64,000 nucleotides of DNA from Cacajao melanocephalus (lineage: Eukaryota; Chordata; Mammalia; Primates; Pitheciidae), in assembly GCA_963573385.1 (NCBI GenBank), contig CAUYLG010076610.1:1-64000 (forward strand). The letters are read 5' to 3'. The position numbers and the translations under genes are program-made. Below are positions 1 to 15,039 of the stretch, piece after piece. How positions within the stretch are numbered: position 1 is the stretch's first letter; each line of letters starts with the position of its first letter. The notes under the pieces were generated by a model, which saw only the letters and a list, made by a program, of their open reading frames with translations, was not told the origin of the DNA and ran no database searches.

Positions 1-362
<362 letters not shown>

Positions 363-1518
363 GATGCTGAGGACTGCGGGTGGCACAGGGACAAGGGACA
401 ATGGTAGGGGAAGGGAGAGAGGTCCAGAAGAAAAAAAGCAGTTTGGGAAAGCAGGCTTCATTCAAATCCATAATCAGAAAGCCTAGTGTGTCAAGGATGT
501 CACTCTTCCTGCTCTTGGGTCTCCAGAGGGAGCCAGGGAATAGGCAGAGGGCCCAGGCTCACCTGCCCTGCACCAGCAGGAAAGGCCTGGGACCACCCTA
601 TCACCTGCTCCCTGCATCCTGGAAAGCCCAGGGAAGGAAGGGCTGGGTCTTGTGATGAAATCCAGGGCTGGTGGTGTGGAGGGCAGTGCTGGGCCTGCCA
701 ATGGCCAGACATCAGCCCTCTCTTGCACCAAACCAAAGCTAGAGATTCTGATGACGGAGTGACTGGGAGCCGGAGCTGCGACAACCTGGACTCTGGCTCC
801 AGACTTTGCACTCAGCCCACAGCCCCTCCAACCTCCTGTCCATGTTTTGTCTGCCTATCTCTTCTTAGACGGTCACTTTGCCATTTCCCCTGCCTGCCAT
901 CAGTCATAGGAAGGGCTGAAATCTCCTCTCTTGGAAGAGAAGACACAAGACAGAGCTATGGTCCCGGACTGACAAGGTGCTTCTCCCTGCCGCCCTCCCG
1001 CCTCTCCCTCCACCGCCCATTCCCTTTCTCAGACTCAGGGATCAGGGCACTGTGGAAAGGGACCCTCCTGAGAGAGGAGAGCGAATATGTGGCAGGGAGA
1101 ACCTGGACACATGAGAAATTGCAAATTACACCCACAAGGGCAGATTCCGCTAACCAAGGGTAGGGAGGGTGGGAAAAGGAGGGAAGAGCTGAGTGCAGGG
1201 ACAAAGCCATAACCCTGCTGGATTGTTTTGGGGCCTGCCTATTCGGGGAGAGGAGCTGCCAAAGCTCAGTAACAAACCCCAGGCAGATGTGGGAGGCATG
1301 GCCGGACTTGCCCTTCTTCCTGCCTGCTCCTCCCCACCCTAGAGCTTGCTCAGGCACAGGCTGGTTCAACGTGACACTGTGACACTGATGCTGTCTCTGC
1401 CTTTAAGAATGTGGTAGATTTCTCCTGGGCCCTGCCTCGATCTCTTCCCTACATTAAAGGTTTCTTTTTTTGGAGTTTCTTGAATAATACAAGTGTATTA
1501 GTGGAAAAATTTGAAAAT

Positions 1519-1830
1519 AAGGCCAGGCACGGTGGCTCATGTCTGTAATCCCAGCACTCTGGGAGGCTGAGGCAGGCGGATCACCTGAGCTCAGGAGTTC
1601 AAGACCAGCCTGGCCAACATGGCAAAACCCCATCTCTATTGAAAATGTAAGAATTAGCCAGGCACGGCGGCACACGCCACACCTGCAATCCCGGCTACTT
1701 GGGAGACTGAGGCAGGATAATTGCGTGAACCCAGGGGGTGGAGGATGCAGTGAGCCTAGATACGCCACTTTGCTCCAGCCTAGGGGAAAGAGGAAAAAAT
1801 GAAAAAGACAAAAAAAAGAAAAGAAGAAAA
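1519..1830 (+). mobile_element. Alu SINE with target-site duplication
   Basis: A full-length Alu begins ggccaggcacggtggctc and ends in a mixed A-rich tail. The flank aaatttgaaaataa occurs on both sides (about 1505-1518 and 1834-1847), marking the insertion. Confidence 0.95.
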
Positions 1831-1962
1831 GAAAAATTTGAAAATAAAGTACAAAGAAAAACGTAAAATCCACCCATAAATCCCTTAAATCAGGGGGAAA
1901 CAAGGCCACTGTCTGGTGTTATCTTCCTAAGTTAGTTAATTTTCTTAAAACAGGAAGACTGG

Positions 1963-2306
<344 letters not shown>

Positions 2307-3916
2307 TTATATTAAGAAAAAACTTTAGCAAAATTGGGATTACAGACTGAATGCATACAGTTTCTTTTCTCCCTACTGCTTGCCACCTAAGTTTCTTTAA
2401 CCTGCCTCTTTTCACATGCCCATCTATTGCATGCAAATATCCCCCGTGACATTTCACTGTCTTTATGAACACCTGTGGTGCACCAACTCAAGCACGCCCG
2501 TCACTCACCCTTCCACTGGGCACTCAGACTTCTCCGGTCTTTGCTAATGCTGGCCGGCCACCACTACAGGCGGTTTCTGCAGTGCCCAGAACATGTCACT
2601 CAGCGTGTTCGTTTGGGGTGCAGGTGACTAAACTCACCAGGTTTCTGGTCTCAGCCGGGACCAACTTCTGAGACTGGGGCTATAATGGCCATGGCACACG
2701 GGCCCAAAGAGCAACGGAGCGCAAGGTTCTTCACAGCCCCAGGGCATCTGCTGTGCCTGGGTGGGGGGGACAGGAAGAAGCCTCAGAAGAGGGGACAGAA
2801 AGCAAGGAAGAGGGGACAGGGCTCTCTGATACTCACCACTATGGCCCCAGATCTTAAGAATGATGGGAAATAGAAGCTATGCTCCCTGAGGCCTGCATGC
2901 AGTCACCTACTTGGGGTGAGGGCTTTCCCAGTACCAGCGACTATGCAAAACAGCCATGGTAGAAAGGGGTGGAGAAAGGGTTTCCAATCTCGGTTCAGCT
3001 GCTCAAGGTTCTTACGAAGGCAGGGCCTACTAAACAGGAGTTGAACCCCCTGCCTCGCAGGGTTTGGTACCCAGCATCAGCCTGTGGGCAGGAATCAGGT
3101 GCTCAGAGACTGTTTTGTTCGTCTGCTCTGCTGGGACTCTGCAACAGAACTTCCCAAAGTGGCCCCAAACTGACATCCTACCCTCAACTAACAGCTGCCA
3201 GCAGGAGCGGGAACCACTTGGCCTGACCCACCCACAGCTCTCTGCTTTCCTATCCCATACCCCAGCCAGGCCTTGGCCTCTCCTCAAGGGATAAAACCCA
3301 ATGGTGACAGCCACCAGGAAGAAGCAAGCGTTACCAGTTCCTAAAGCCTCTGTAGTGACTTTTGAGGCCCTCTCTATCTGTCATGTTGTGGGAAGGGCTC
3401 TTAAGGATGGATATGACAGCACATGGGTTTCATTAAAGCACCCCCTCTGAACCCTGTTTTCCCAAGCAGGACCTTGGCGCCCCCATTCTCTCTGTGGGCA
3501 GACATGGCAGCCTTCTCACTCATCTCCTCCCTGTCATCCTGAAACACCTTCCTTTTTGAGGTCTTGGCTGAGGTCAAGGTGCCATAGTCACCCCCAAATC
3601 AGCCATGTAGATTTGCTGGGACCAAGTGAGTCTGGAGTCAGAGGTTTGGTCCCAAGATCACCCAAAGCAGCTTTAACTCATGGATCTGAGGTCAAGAATA
3701 GAGACAAAACCAACCTCCACAGCCTGCAGAGAAAGACTGCTGCCTACTGCTGTTTTCGGAGACCATCACCTTCCCACCTTGCATCCTGACGCGCACTTTT
3801 GCTCTCTGACACCATGTCACCACACATAACACCATGCCCTCTTTGGAGTTTAATGCCTCAAGAAGTAAGTCAGTCAAATGAAGGCCCAGGTGACAGAGGA
3901 TGAACAGGGAGGAAGG

Positions 3917-3990
3917 GTAACCTGCCCAAAGTCACACAGAGGGGGGACCTGGAGGAGAACCCAGCTCTCCTAACTCCTGGTCCAGTTCTC
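3917..3990 (-). mobile_element. MIR fragment
   Basis: A short reversed MIR core around taacctgcccaaagtcacac. Confidence 0.65.
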
Positions 3991-6449
3991 TTTGTCACTA
4001 AGTAGACTCTTGAGTTCTCTCTTGAGCTTCCCCTTCCCAGTTTACTTAACTACCCCGGAGCTTCACAGAGAGCAGGGTGGGGAGGAGGTGGGCAGAAGCA
4101 ACGGGCCAGGTGGTGGTGGCGGCTTCAGAGGCCCAGAAGGGCTTGGGGGGCCTGAGCCAGTGCACAGAGCCGACCTGCATCTGATTCCTTGCCAGTTACT
4201 TTTTCAGCCTTTTGTTGAATGGCTCCAACACACAGTGGGTGGAGTTCTGACCCAGACCAGCCCAGGGGTGATGTGCTCACCCAGCCTGACGGGGGCGCCA
4301 GTGTCAGGCTCCAACCTTGTGTGGATACATCAGCCTGAGCCCCAGGGGCTGCACCTTCCTGGGAAGGGGAGATTGGGAGGTGGGAGCAGCACCCCAGGTC
4401 CAGGGACCTGCCTTCCAGTCCCAACTCCAGTCTGCCTGAAGGGCAACATTGAGCACATTACTGTATCCGAGAGCCCTGGTTCCACGGACCCTGGAGTGCA
4501 CAAATGATTACTGTGAACTGTTAGGTCTATAGCTTTGACAAGAGACAGGGGCCCCGCTGCTCTGGCCCCTGGGCCTTACTCTCTGCCTGTGTTTAATGTG
4601 GGGTTTGGCTGAGTGAGCACCTAGACATTCGAGATACCAGGAGAGATGCCTCTGCAGTGCTCACACCAAGAGGCCAGCAATCAGGAGCGACGGAAGACAT
4701 CTGTCAGCCAGTCTGATGCCATTTTAAAGAGCAGTTGGTCAAATTAGCAGGCATGAAAACAGGCATTTGGAAAGTTCTCAAAGTTTCTTCTACTGTACAG
4801 GGGACTGGAGAAGGCCAGAGCAGGGCCTGGAGCAGTCAGAGGGGGCTCCCGAGGGATTTCAGCTGCCCTTGCCAGGAATGCAGGCACTGCGGTCAGGCAG
4901 TGAAAGGGAGGGGGAGCAAGAGGTGCACTCGATAGGAACAGGCCCCAAGTAAGCCTGCCCCTTATCACATTTGCTATAAGGGGTGCCCTTGGCCAGGCTC
5001 CCGAGACCAAGGGAGGGCCTGGTGCAGCATCAACTCCTGGGATACTGAGGAATGACATTCTTAAGTGACTACAGCATTTAGCCAGTCCAGGAGGCAGGAT
5101 TCACACTTGTCTAAGAGGATTCCTTTCCTTTCCAAGCCTCAGCTCCACTGATCCTCCTATTTAAGGCTCTGCTTCAACTGGGCAGGCAATTCCAGCACAA
5201 CAGTCAGCTCACAAAGTGCTGTGCAGGGAGATGGGATGCGGGTGGAGGCAGAGCTGGGGAGAGGGCCTCTCGGCCATGACCATTCTGATGATGGTGCTCA
5301 GTGGCGGCTTGCTTAGGCTGGCAGTGGCCTCTTGGGCCTCGAGTGGAAGAAGGCAAAAGGAGGGATGTCACAGGGGGCAATGACAAGCTCCACTGTTCAT
5401 GTGAAGCTGGTTTAGAGGGCTGGAGAGTGAGGAGCAAATCCAGGGGAGAGGAACAGGAAGGGAACCTCAGGGGCTTGGTGACCTGGTTGGAAAGTTTCAT
5501 AAAAGCCAGTAAAGAAGAACCTCCTGGCCCCAGCTTATGCCTTTGGCCTCTCTTCACCTGTCATCTCTCTCCAACACGTGGGAACAAGCTGGCACCGCCT
5601 CAGAAACAGACAGGAAGACAGCAAGGGCCTATCTGCCACGTGGCAGGAGCCTGCAGAGAAAGAAATTGACGGGAGGAGCAGGAGGCCTCCCATCCTGCCT
5701 GGCTGATGCAGTGTCCAATTCTAGCCCATCCTGAGCCTGCTGCCAGTCTCATTCCCATCTTCCATTTGTCCACTGCCCCAAGCCATGACAGCCTGCCACA
5801 CGCAGGCTCTCAACCACACCCTGGATGTCTAAAGTGCGTCTCACGCAAGGGGCTTTTTGCCTGGTGTGAGGCACGAACAGAGATCATCCTCCCATGCTCA
5901 GGACTCAGAGACCTTGGGACTCTCCCATACGTGGCTTTCAAGAGCCCTGAGGTCAGGCCCAGCCACCTCTCCTGCCTAGCTGTCAGGGCCCTGCCCTTCA
6001 CTGCCCCCCAGCAGTCTCCTCACTCACCACAGGCAGGCTGGCCCCTCGCAGACCTCTCCTCTCTCTGTGATCTTTCCAAGTCCCACCATCTCTACGAAAC
6101 CCCTGTGACAGACAGCAGAACCCAGAGGTATTCAGAGTTAGACTTGGCTCTGCCACTTGGGCAGCAGCAGCATCTCTGGCGTCCGGGCCTCCTCCCCCTG
6201 CTGGCGGCGCTTGCCAGCCTCTGCTGCACTGAACACTGGCCGCTGTGTTGTTTTCATTGCCTTATGTGCTTTGTTTTCCCAGCTGGACCATCAAGTTCCT
6301 TACGACACCTACGTTATTTGCTTTTTTGATTACACATCCATTCATGGTGAGAAACAGAGAAAAACTATTGCACTCCAAAAAGGAACATGAAGCCACCTGG
6401 AGTCCTCTTGAGCTAGCCACTGAAAACACCCTGGCTTACTCCCTTGCAC

Positions 6450-6660
6450 CTTCTATGCATATATGTTTTCTTTTTCAGAAATTAAGATCATACTGTGAAT
6501 TTTTGTGTCCATTTCTTCACTCAACACTACAAGGTGGACATTTCCCCACATTAGAAATTCTTTAAAAACATGTTTTTTTAATGTCTACATAGCACTCCAG
6601 CATCACGAGCACCATCGTGTATTCAATCAACACGTCTGTGAAGGGCGTCAGGCTGAGTCT
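6450..6660 (-). mobile_element. Probable old L1 fragment
   Basis: The pattern catttcttcactcaacacta, then attctttaaaaacatg, then tctacatagcactccagcat resembles a reversed L1M segment. Confidence 0.5.
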
Positions 6661-8734
6661 TCACATACAAGACCTGCGCTAGCACGTCCGGAGCTACACA
6701 TTTGCCAACCACCAATTACCTTCCTTCCGCGCTGATTAAATGCGTTTCCTCCCTTCTCCTAAGAAAGCCCATTTCCTGTGGATAAGGTTTGTGGTGAAAA
6801 TGGAACCAGCTACGATGCAGGTGCAGTGTGGTGGGCCCTCGGACTGGCCGGCAGGTGTGGGAGCCACTTTCTCTCTCTTCCTGTGTCTGCTGTCGGTTCC
6901 ACTATCATAGGGAGCACCTGGCAGCCCCCACTGCCCTGGCCCTGCCCCTCTAAATCAAAGGCCCTTTCTGTCTGCAAGCAAGAGAATGTGGATACAGTTC
7001 AAGTTGCCTGCTTGTCCAGTTCAATCACCATATCACAGGAGAAAGAATAAGAGGATGTGACACCTGGAGGCCAAGACAGAGGTCTTCAATTTTCTGAAGG
7101 GCTTAAACACGTTCTGTGTGGTCCCGAAAGGTAAACCTGGGACCAAGAGACAGACACCACAGGAAACAGATTTTGACTCAATATAAAGAATGCTCTAAAT
7201 CAGCCCGTGCAATGCAAAGACTGAATGGGTGACTTCTTTAAAAAACCATCACAGCAGAGACTATCTAGAAGGGATTCGGGCAGAGAGGACGACCACAAGA
7301 CGTTCCAGTCCCTTCCACCCTGAGAGGGAGCTGTGTGATGTGCACATATGACCTGTACTTCTACGACAACCCTTGGGACCCTGTCACAGGGAAATCCCAC
7401 AGCAACACCTTGACTGTGAAACAGCCTCAGTTTCCAGATGCTCCTAAGACACGTCCAGCCTGGCTTCCTGGAAGCTACTTGTGCATCTTGTAGAAGAGTC
7501 TCCGGGGCATTTCAGAACCAAGGGAAACGTCTGTAGCCTACTGAAAACCTAACTACCTGGGATAGACTGTAGCTAATGTGATGCAAATTACGCCACATGC
7601 AATGAGGGAATATTTCAATAACAGAAACGCTCCCCTTCCCATGTTTCCTTCTTCTTTTTTTCGGGTTGCTAAAACATAATTTGCCTGACAACCCATCTGG
7701 CCATTCACATGCAGTTACCTGGGATGCTGCGCACAGCTCCTCAGGCCACTCCAGGTATCTGAGGTCCTGGCTCAACCCAGGTGTGCTGCGCGTCCCTTCT
7801 CGCACAGACTCCACCCACCAGCAGCCAGACTGAGCTGCAGGCCACCCACGATGAGAGTCGTTCCAGCATAGGAACAGACGCATCTTATGGAGGCCCTGCC
7901 CTATGCATGAAGCTCTGGCCCAAGTCCACACTTCTCCAAACACCTGCTCAGCTGCTCTCTGGCCCAGTCCTAAGGAATCTTGGGCTATTCGAGGGGTAGG
8001 AGCCTTGTCCTTTCCCAAATCAGCAGGAGGGGTGGGAAGCAGCAGCTCAGCTTCTAGCATCTCAAAGTACAGGGAGGGAACACCCTAAGACCCCCCTTCA
8101 CTTGCCTATCCGGTGGCCAGCCTGAGGAAGGGGTGGGCTGAGAGAGGGAAGGCCCCTCAATGCTCTGAGTCAGGACCAACCTAGGTCCCCACGCATTGCC
8201 TGAGCCCCCCCACTCCGTCCCGAGTTTCTCATCGTTCCCCGAGGAACATGGTCAGTCAGGGGTTAGGTCACAAGAACCATAAATATACTCCGTTTAACTT
8301 TTAAGAAAAAAAAATTGCTATTTTAAAACTTAAGATTTCTAAAAGCTGAAAATTAACTGCCCCAAAGCCAGCTTGGAAGGGATGCTTTGTTGCAGACTGC
8401 AGTATCTTCTTCCCTGGAGGTGGAGATGGCTCTAGGTGAGTTGGGTCTCTCCTGGAAGCCTCAGCCAGCTCCCTGGGCAGGCCACTATTTAGGAGGCCCC
8501 AAACACGACCCCATCAGTGAGAAACCCTCAGAAGTCCCCAGTGGAGAACAGAGTGCAGGCAGTATGAGCTGTCTGCTGACTCTGATCCTGGCTCCTCAAT
8601 CGAGACAAGGCAGGCACAGATGAGAGAGATCCCCTCAGAGGGGGCAGGGCTAACTCAAACCAAGATGACTCAGGCTGGAAGGTGACAGAAAGCACATAGG
8701 TAGCTACACCCCTATCCCTATATCCAGAGAAGAA

Positions 8735-8948
8735 AGAGGCTGTGCAGCACAGTGGGATGCACACTTCTACCCTGCCAATGACTGGCAGTGTGACCCTGAG
8801 CAAGCGACCTAGCCATGCTACCTCATTTCCTTCATCTGGGCAATGGAGATTGCTACGAGTCCACACCCCCAGGGCTGCAGGGAAGATTCAATGAGCCAAT
8901 TTATGCAAACCACTAAGAACGGCGCAAGCACACAGTAAGCACTAGTAA
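8735..8948 (+). mobile_element. MIR SINE
   Basis: Forward MIR with agtgtgaccctgagcaagcg, tcatttccttcatctgggca and a cacagtaagcactagtaa end. Confidence 0.8.
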
Positions 8949-9659
8949 GAAGCATCAGCGACCACAATCATTAACTGCGACTCAAATGCCTGCTCCTGGG
9001 GGCAGGCTTGGCCCATACAGATACCGCAGGAAGGGCTTCCAAGAGAGGGACAGTGACAGGTACCCTGCTTAGAGCTACTTTCTGAAATGACAGAGGGTGC
9101 ACCAGATCCTAAGCCCAGGGTCCTAACTGGACCCCTATTCTGCAGGGATCCACAGGAAATACCCCGGTTTCTCTTTTCTTTTTTGGCCCCTTGTGTTTTG
9201 TGAGAGAGCTTCTCAAAGAAGCAGCCAATCCTCCAAGTCATCAACTCAGCCTTTTCTCTGGGCTATCTCTGAGGCCATGTTAACATGAGGGTGTGTAAGC
9301 CTGGACTCTACCCTAGGCACTGGGCCTTGGCTGGGCAGGGAAGGGGTCTTTCTGCAGGAGGCAAGGCTCTTTGCTTCAATGACAACTCACTTGACAACAA
9401 GGTTTTGAAAAATAAATAAAACTGGTGCCCAGCCTTGACCCTCCTTCTTGGGATGTGGATCTGCAAAGAGAGCTCCTTCCGGAGCTGTGTCTGGGGCGGA
9501 GGGAGAGGGAGAGTTTGGAAAGAAGGCATGTGCCACCTGGTATCTGAGTGACCTCAGTGGGCTTTCCCTGGGATTCGGGTCTACGTACTGTTGCAGACTC
9601 CTGTGGGGCCTGTTTCCACTGACAGCACCCGGCCGATGAGGAGCCCTGCAGCCACTTAC

Positions 9660-9766
9660 CAGGAAGCGGACATCGTCAAAGCCATTCAGAAGCAACTTGC
9701 TCTCATACTGCTGCAGCCCAATCGACTCGAGCCACTCCCCGACACTCTGCTCCAGCGTCCGCGAAC
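9660..9766 (-). CDS. ANKS1A: ANKS1A exon, N-terminal half of first SAM domain (107 nt)
   Basis: Two bases complete a Gly codon and 35 codons follow, [20 protein letters not shown] then [15 protein letters not shown]. This is the start of a SAM domain: helix 1 is [10 protein letters not shown], followed by the conserved [13 protein letters not shown] stretch of helix 2 and the next turn. In Odin, SAM1 is known to bind the SAM domains of EphA2 and SHIP2. The acceptor is ctctcgtcag (AG at 9768-9767) and the donor is a strong CTG|GTAAGT. The exon goes from phase 1 to phase 0. Helices 3-5 of the domain must lie in the next exon, which I could not find in positions 1-9659. Two codons (Ser at 9764-9762, Arg at 9668-9666) differ from the human protein as I remember it (Leu and His). 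Confidence 0.95.
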
Positions 9767-12700
9767 CTGACGAGAGAGGAATCGGCAGACGCTTGAAAAG
9801 GGAAAAACCATTAAGGCGGTAGCAGCGGCACTCAGAGGAAGACAGATGGCATTGCCACATCATAGTCATTACCATGAAACAGCCAAACTATATACAAGAG
9901 ACCAGGGAGCAGCGGACACGCAGCTCCTCTTCTGTGTACAGCCAAGGACAGGACCACCTGGTGCTGTCCGCACACTGCCCAGCCTCGGGCGGCTGCTGCC
10001 CACTCACACCCCCAGGTCTGAGCTGCTCCAGGGCCACAGCTGCACATGCACGGTCTCTGCCCACAGGTTGGGGTTGGGGGAAGCCAACCCCCGACAGTCT
10101 CTGGGTCAACTCCTCACCAGCGTTCGCGCTGAGATATTTCAGAAAGTCTGTCCCCACAGGCACTAGAGGGGACTGAGGGCGCTGCTAAGTGCCCAGGAGC
10201 CCCGCCGCTCCTCTCATCCATGCAACTTCTGGAGCCCCCACGGGGCTGTGGCGAGGGGCAAGTTCTGCGACCTTGCAGCATAAACCAGTCAGGAGAGAGC
10301 ACACATCTTCATGCAGCTGAGGGACACAGGCACACAGCGAGGGCTCCGGGAGGGAAGCAGCAGCAGCGGCTGTTCACCAGGACCCAGCACATGCAATACA
10401 AGCAGCACAGAACACGGCAGGGGGAGAAAAGAGACTTTTACTTGTTTTCCCCCAGCAGTCCCGGAATAAGCAAACCATGGCCACCGGCCCTTTGTGCTCA
10501 GAGGTTCAAGGCAGCAAGGGGCTGAGTGGGGCACATGGGCCGGGCCTCGGGGTGTCAGGCTCAGGTGTGGCTCTGCTGGGACGGCAGCATCACATTCCGC
10601 CAGGTTGCGCAGCCAGCGGGCCAGGAGCCCGGTCCACAGCTAGACTCTGGCGGCTGGCGAGCAGGGCGTCTCCTGGGCCAGTGCGCTGTCTGAAGTGCTG
10701 CCTTCTTGGGCCGGGCTGGTTTTCAGGGGCTGGGCATTCATTTTTGTCTTCTGATAGTAGCTGTTCCTGTGACTCACCTGCCTGCTCAGGTGGAGAGCAG
10801 GCAGGCAAATTCAGTTCTTGGCTAAAGACAAAACCCAACCAGATAAAAGTGATAGAAAAAGGAAGTGGTCCTCTGTCAGCTGAGCTGTGGTAGCTTAAGT
10901 CTGTTCACGTCCTGCGCTGCTCTCTCTTCGGCTGAGCGATGAAGACAGCAACAGTCATCCCAGGGTCTCCGGATCTTGACGTTCTCCTCCAAGGATGAGC
11001 GGGGAAGGGAGGACATCTATGTGCTCCTCCGTCTGGATGGGGATTGTAGTGACGCAGGGAGGACAGAAGTTTGGCCCTTTCTGGCAGAACTTGGATGTTC
11101 TGAGCTGGATGTCTGAACCCCAACCTATTTCTCTGATTCTTGTGGGCAAGAACAGACGAAAGAAGGAAAAAAGAGAAGAGGAGGAAAAAGAGATACAAGG
11201 AAGGAAAAAGAAGAACCAACTATAAAAACATCACCTCCAGTGAACTCTTGACACGGTGAAAGTCATTCTGCCGTTCCCAGGTACTTTCTGCCCCCTGGGG
11301 CAGGACAATGCCAACTTGCTCGGTTATCTACAAGACCCTAGTGCCAACTGTGCCAGCCTCCACTCCCTCTCCTCTGTCTTCTGCAGAACAGATGGTGTCA
11401 GGGACCCGGCGGCCTTCTGGATGCACGCTGCCGCAGCGCTCCAAGATGCCGAGTCTGGGGGAATACTTGAGCTCCCCTGCCCTTGAATGGGGAAGTCTGC
11501 TCCAGGAGCCTAAGCGGCAGGTTCTCGTATGCCCATGAAGTCAAGTGTCCCTGGGTGCTGATTCATTCTTGCTTGTAATCCCCTAGCCGGGCAGCTGTGG
11601 TCCTGCCTGCTGCCGGAGGATGTGCGCGCTGACAGAGCCGCAGCAGAATGCTTTGTCTAAAGGCTCCTGGGCTCCACGCTGCCTGCTGCTGGCTCCACAG
11701 TCCTTGCTCACTCTCGTAATGTCTGGCCCTCCCCTTCCTCCCCTCCTCGCCCTCCCCCTTCCAAGCTCAGGAAAATACATCAGGGATCGGACATCACATC
11801 GGAGCAGAAGTGGCTGCTGCTGTGGCTGCTGAGGGAGAAGGAGACAGCAGCACTAGCATCAGAGCAAAATGACAGATCTCCCAATATCTGATGTTGGCTG
11901 CACAAATGCGTATGAAGGGCAGAGACGTGAAACTTTACCTCCAGCTCCAGGGGCTGGAAACAGCTTGTCAGGAAGAATAGAGAGGGACCGCTCCTAGAGC
12001 TTTGTTTGACAGTTTCCAGGACAGACAGGAGAGAACAAAGGAATGACCAGCTCCAAAGGGCATAGCCCACAAGTAAGTGACCCCCTTGCCCCAACTTGCC
12101 ACTTTGGAATCACTGTGCTTCATCATAAAAACAGGCAATGAAATAAGGCCATTACACTTGATGTTCCTTAGGTGAGTATACCAAACAAATTGGAGACAGG
12201 TTTCTCTTGGGGCCTGTTAGAACCCAGTAGAAGAGCCCCATCCCCAGAGCAGGCCACTCACACTCTGGGGGAGGAGAGCAATGGCCAAGGACAAGGGGAA
12301 ACCAGGCCCAAATCCCAAGTACAGATGCAGACGGGCAAAAAAGATAAAACAGGTACAGGGATACAAGTCCAGGGACCACACGTCATCCTCTAAATATGCT
12401 GGGAGATACTGGTATCCCGATAGGCTATAGATGAGCCCTGGCAAAGAAAGAGTTCTCATCAAGCCCCAGAAGGATCCTGCTTGACCAGCTACTCAACAAC
12501 TAACATGGCTGGCTCTATCAGAAGACAGCCAAGCAAGTTCCCTTCTGCTTGATGGAGGCCTCTGCTGACAGAAGCCAGAGTGGCCTGGGCCAGTGGGAAG
12601 GGTCACCCTCCTGGATTCCTGAGAATGGGAGTTGGCACAGGGATGAGTTAGCTGTAAACGCTTCTGCTAGGGATTCAGCTAACTAGCTCCAGTGGTGGCA

Positions 12701-13932
12701 GCCTAGGGGCCCACGGCCCTAAAACAGGCCTGAGACTCTAATGCTGTGGTCGTGCCCTTTAGGTTGGGGTGTGGGCGCCTCTGCAAAACCAGTGGTGCTG
12801 AGCAATCCCACACTTGCTGCAGGGATGCTGGCTGGAGGGTCTGCTCTTCCTCCACCCAGGCTGCTGACCACAGAGCCCATATCTTTTCTCTCTGATCCTG
12901 AAATCCAACCCAAGGACAATCTGAACCCTGATACTGACCAGTCAAAACAAACAGTGATTCCGTTTTGGTCTGAGCTGAAGACGGTACTCCCTGAGATCCT
13001 GGAGAAATACCTCTCCTGACCCATCAGACAGGGTTCACAGGCAGGCCTGAGCCCATCCTGTTTCAGAGCCTGGCAGTGGTGCAGACACAGCAGCCTGGCG
13101 TTCTGCAGCACGGGTGGATGAACCTCTGTTTAGGTGGTCCCCCACATGTGTCTGCTCTTGACTTTCCCAAGCTGAACTATAGAGGATGGTTCATAAAAAT
13201 GACTACTAAAACAAGACTGTGTTCTGGAATCCAGAAACCCAAGGGTAGAGGCAGACTGCCTCTCAACACTCATATGGGTTTATGGGGACAAGAACTGGTA
13301 GGTGGGATCAGATAGGAGACCAGACGTCACAGGAAAGCTCAGCATTCAAACTTCCAAGGGGAGGGCTCTTCCTGAGGTGCTGCCACATCGCCTGGCTTAG
13401 CAAATCCAAGAGGCAATGGCTGTTTCTGACTCCCAGCTCTCAAGCACATGCAAGTGATTTTGGCTCCTGCTCCTTGTACGCAGAAAGCAGAAACCATTCT
13501 CCATGGAACTGACTGCTATCCATCTCATCCCTGTCTTCAAAGCACAGCTTTGAAAATGGTAACAGTGTTTGTCTCAGTCCTGAACATCTATTTCCTATAA
13601 ACACTCGACCCTTGGAAAAGCCTACAAACGACAACAGAGCATGAGATTGTTTGACTGAGTGTAAGCGACAGATCCTGAAAACAGATCCACAAACTTAGAC
13701 AGAAAAGCCACCTCTGCAGACTCCAGCATAACCCAACACTGATAAAAATGGACAAAGCCCAGCTCAGCCCTCTCTGCTAGCACCCAGGGAAACACTGCTG
13801 CAGAGGGGATGGTGGCTCCAGGAACCAAGACAGAAAGCTGGTGGAAGTAGACTAGCCAGGGAGCAGAAGCCTCTGTCATGTAGGTTTCTCGATATGAGTA
13901 AGGCATGATTTCACGGACAAAAAGGAATGCAG

Positions 13933-14233
<301 letters not shown>

Positions 14234-14235
14234 TT

Positions 14236-14362
14236 ATTATTTACTGAATATCTCTTTAGCTGAATATTTGTATCTGGGTGCAGAGACATTAAGTGACTTG
14301 CTAAGACATGTATGTCTCTAGAGCCAAGATTTGAACCCAGAGCTGTGAGGCTCCAGAGACCA
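14236..14362 (-). mobile_element. MIR fragment
   Basis: Reversed MIR core around attaagtgacttgctaagac and gatttgaacccagagctgtg. Confidence 0.7.
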
Positions 14363-15039
14363 GGCCGTCCCCACCGGGCCCTGTGGTCTCTCATGCTCCT
14401 TTCTCCCTGATGTGCACACTCAAAGTCCACCCATTAGACTTCCTGCCAGGGCCACAGAAGCCCATGGAGGAACCAAAGATGCCACTCGAGACTGACAGGT
14501 CAATCCTGGATGGAGCCTCCCTAGTGAGCAAGAAGTTCCGCCCCTTCAGTGCAGAGAGGCATTTCCATGAGGGTGAGATAGGCCAGGCTCCCGGCTGGGC
14601 TGCTTTCAGCCTGGATGCCCTGGTGCCCAGACCATCTTCGGATGCTTGGGGGAAGGGGTATGAGACCTGCTCTGAGAGGCACCTTTAAGAGCATCTCACC
14701 TGAGAAAGCAACACAGCGCAATCCTATTATCAGAGAAAACAGCTCAGGTGGCCTCCCAATTCTCTGTTTCAAGCAAAGAAGACAGAAGCTGACCTCACTA
14801 CTAGGGATTAGAAAAGAATGACCAAAGTAGCAGTGACATAATGTAAGAATGGTAAGTGACAAAGTAAACTGAGTCAGGCACAGGGAGCTGTAGGAAGAGG
14901 AAACAGCACAGTCAACCCTCCCAGGTGATTCACATGCATGCTACGAGTCTGAGACCCCTGGTCTAACCCAATGCTCTGCCACTGTCATGGATGAGACGAG
15001 AGCCACCTCAGAAGCTGCAGAGACCAACTGTTATTTTTT

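Noticed and set aside
486..1163. 225-codon plus-strand open frame
   Set aside because: Longest frame in the window, but it has no recognisable domain, no start context and a GC-driven composition. It lies in an ANKS1A intron on the opposite strand.
12741..13019. 92-codon plus-strand frame with a fairly natural composition
   Set aside because: Resembles no protein I know, has no splice or promoter context, and length alone is not evidence.
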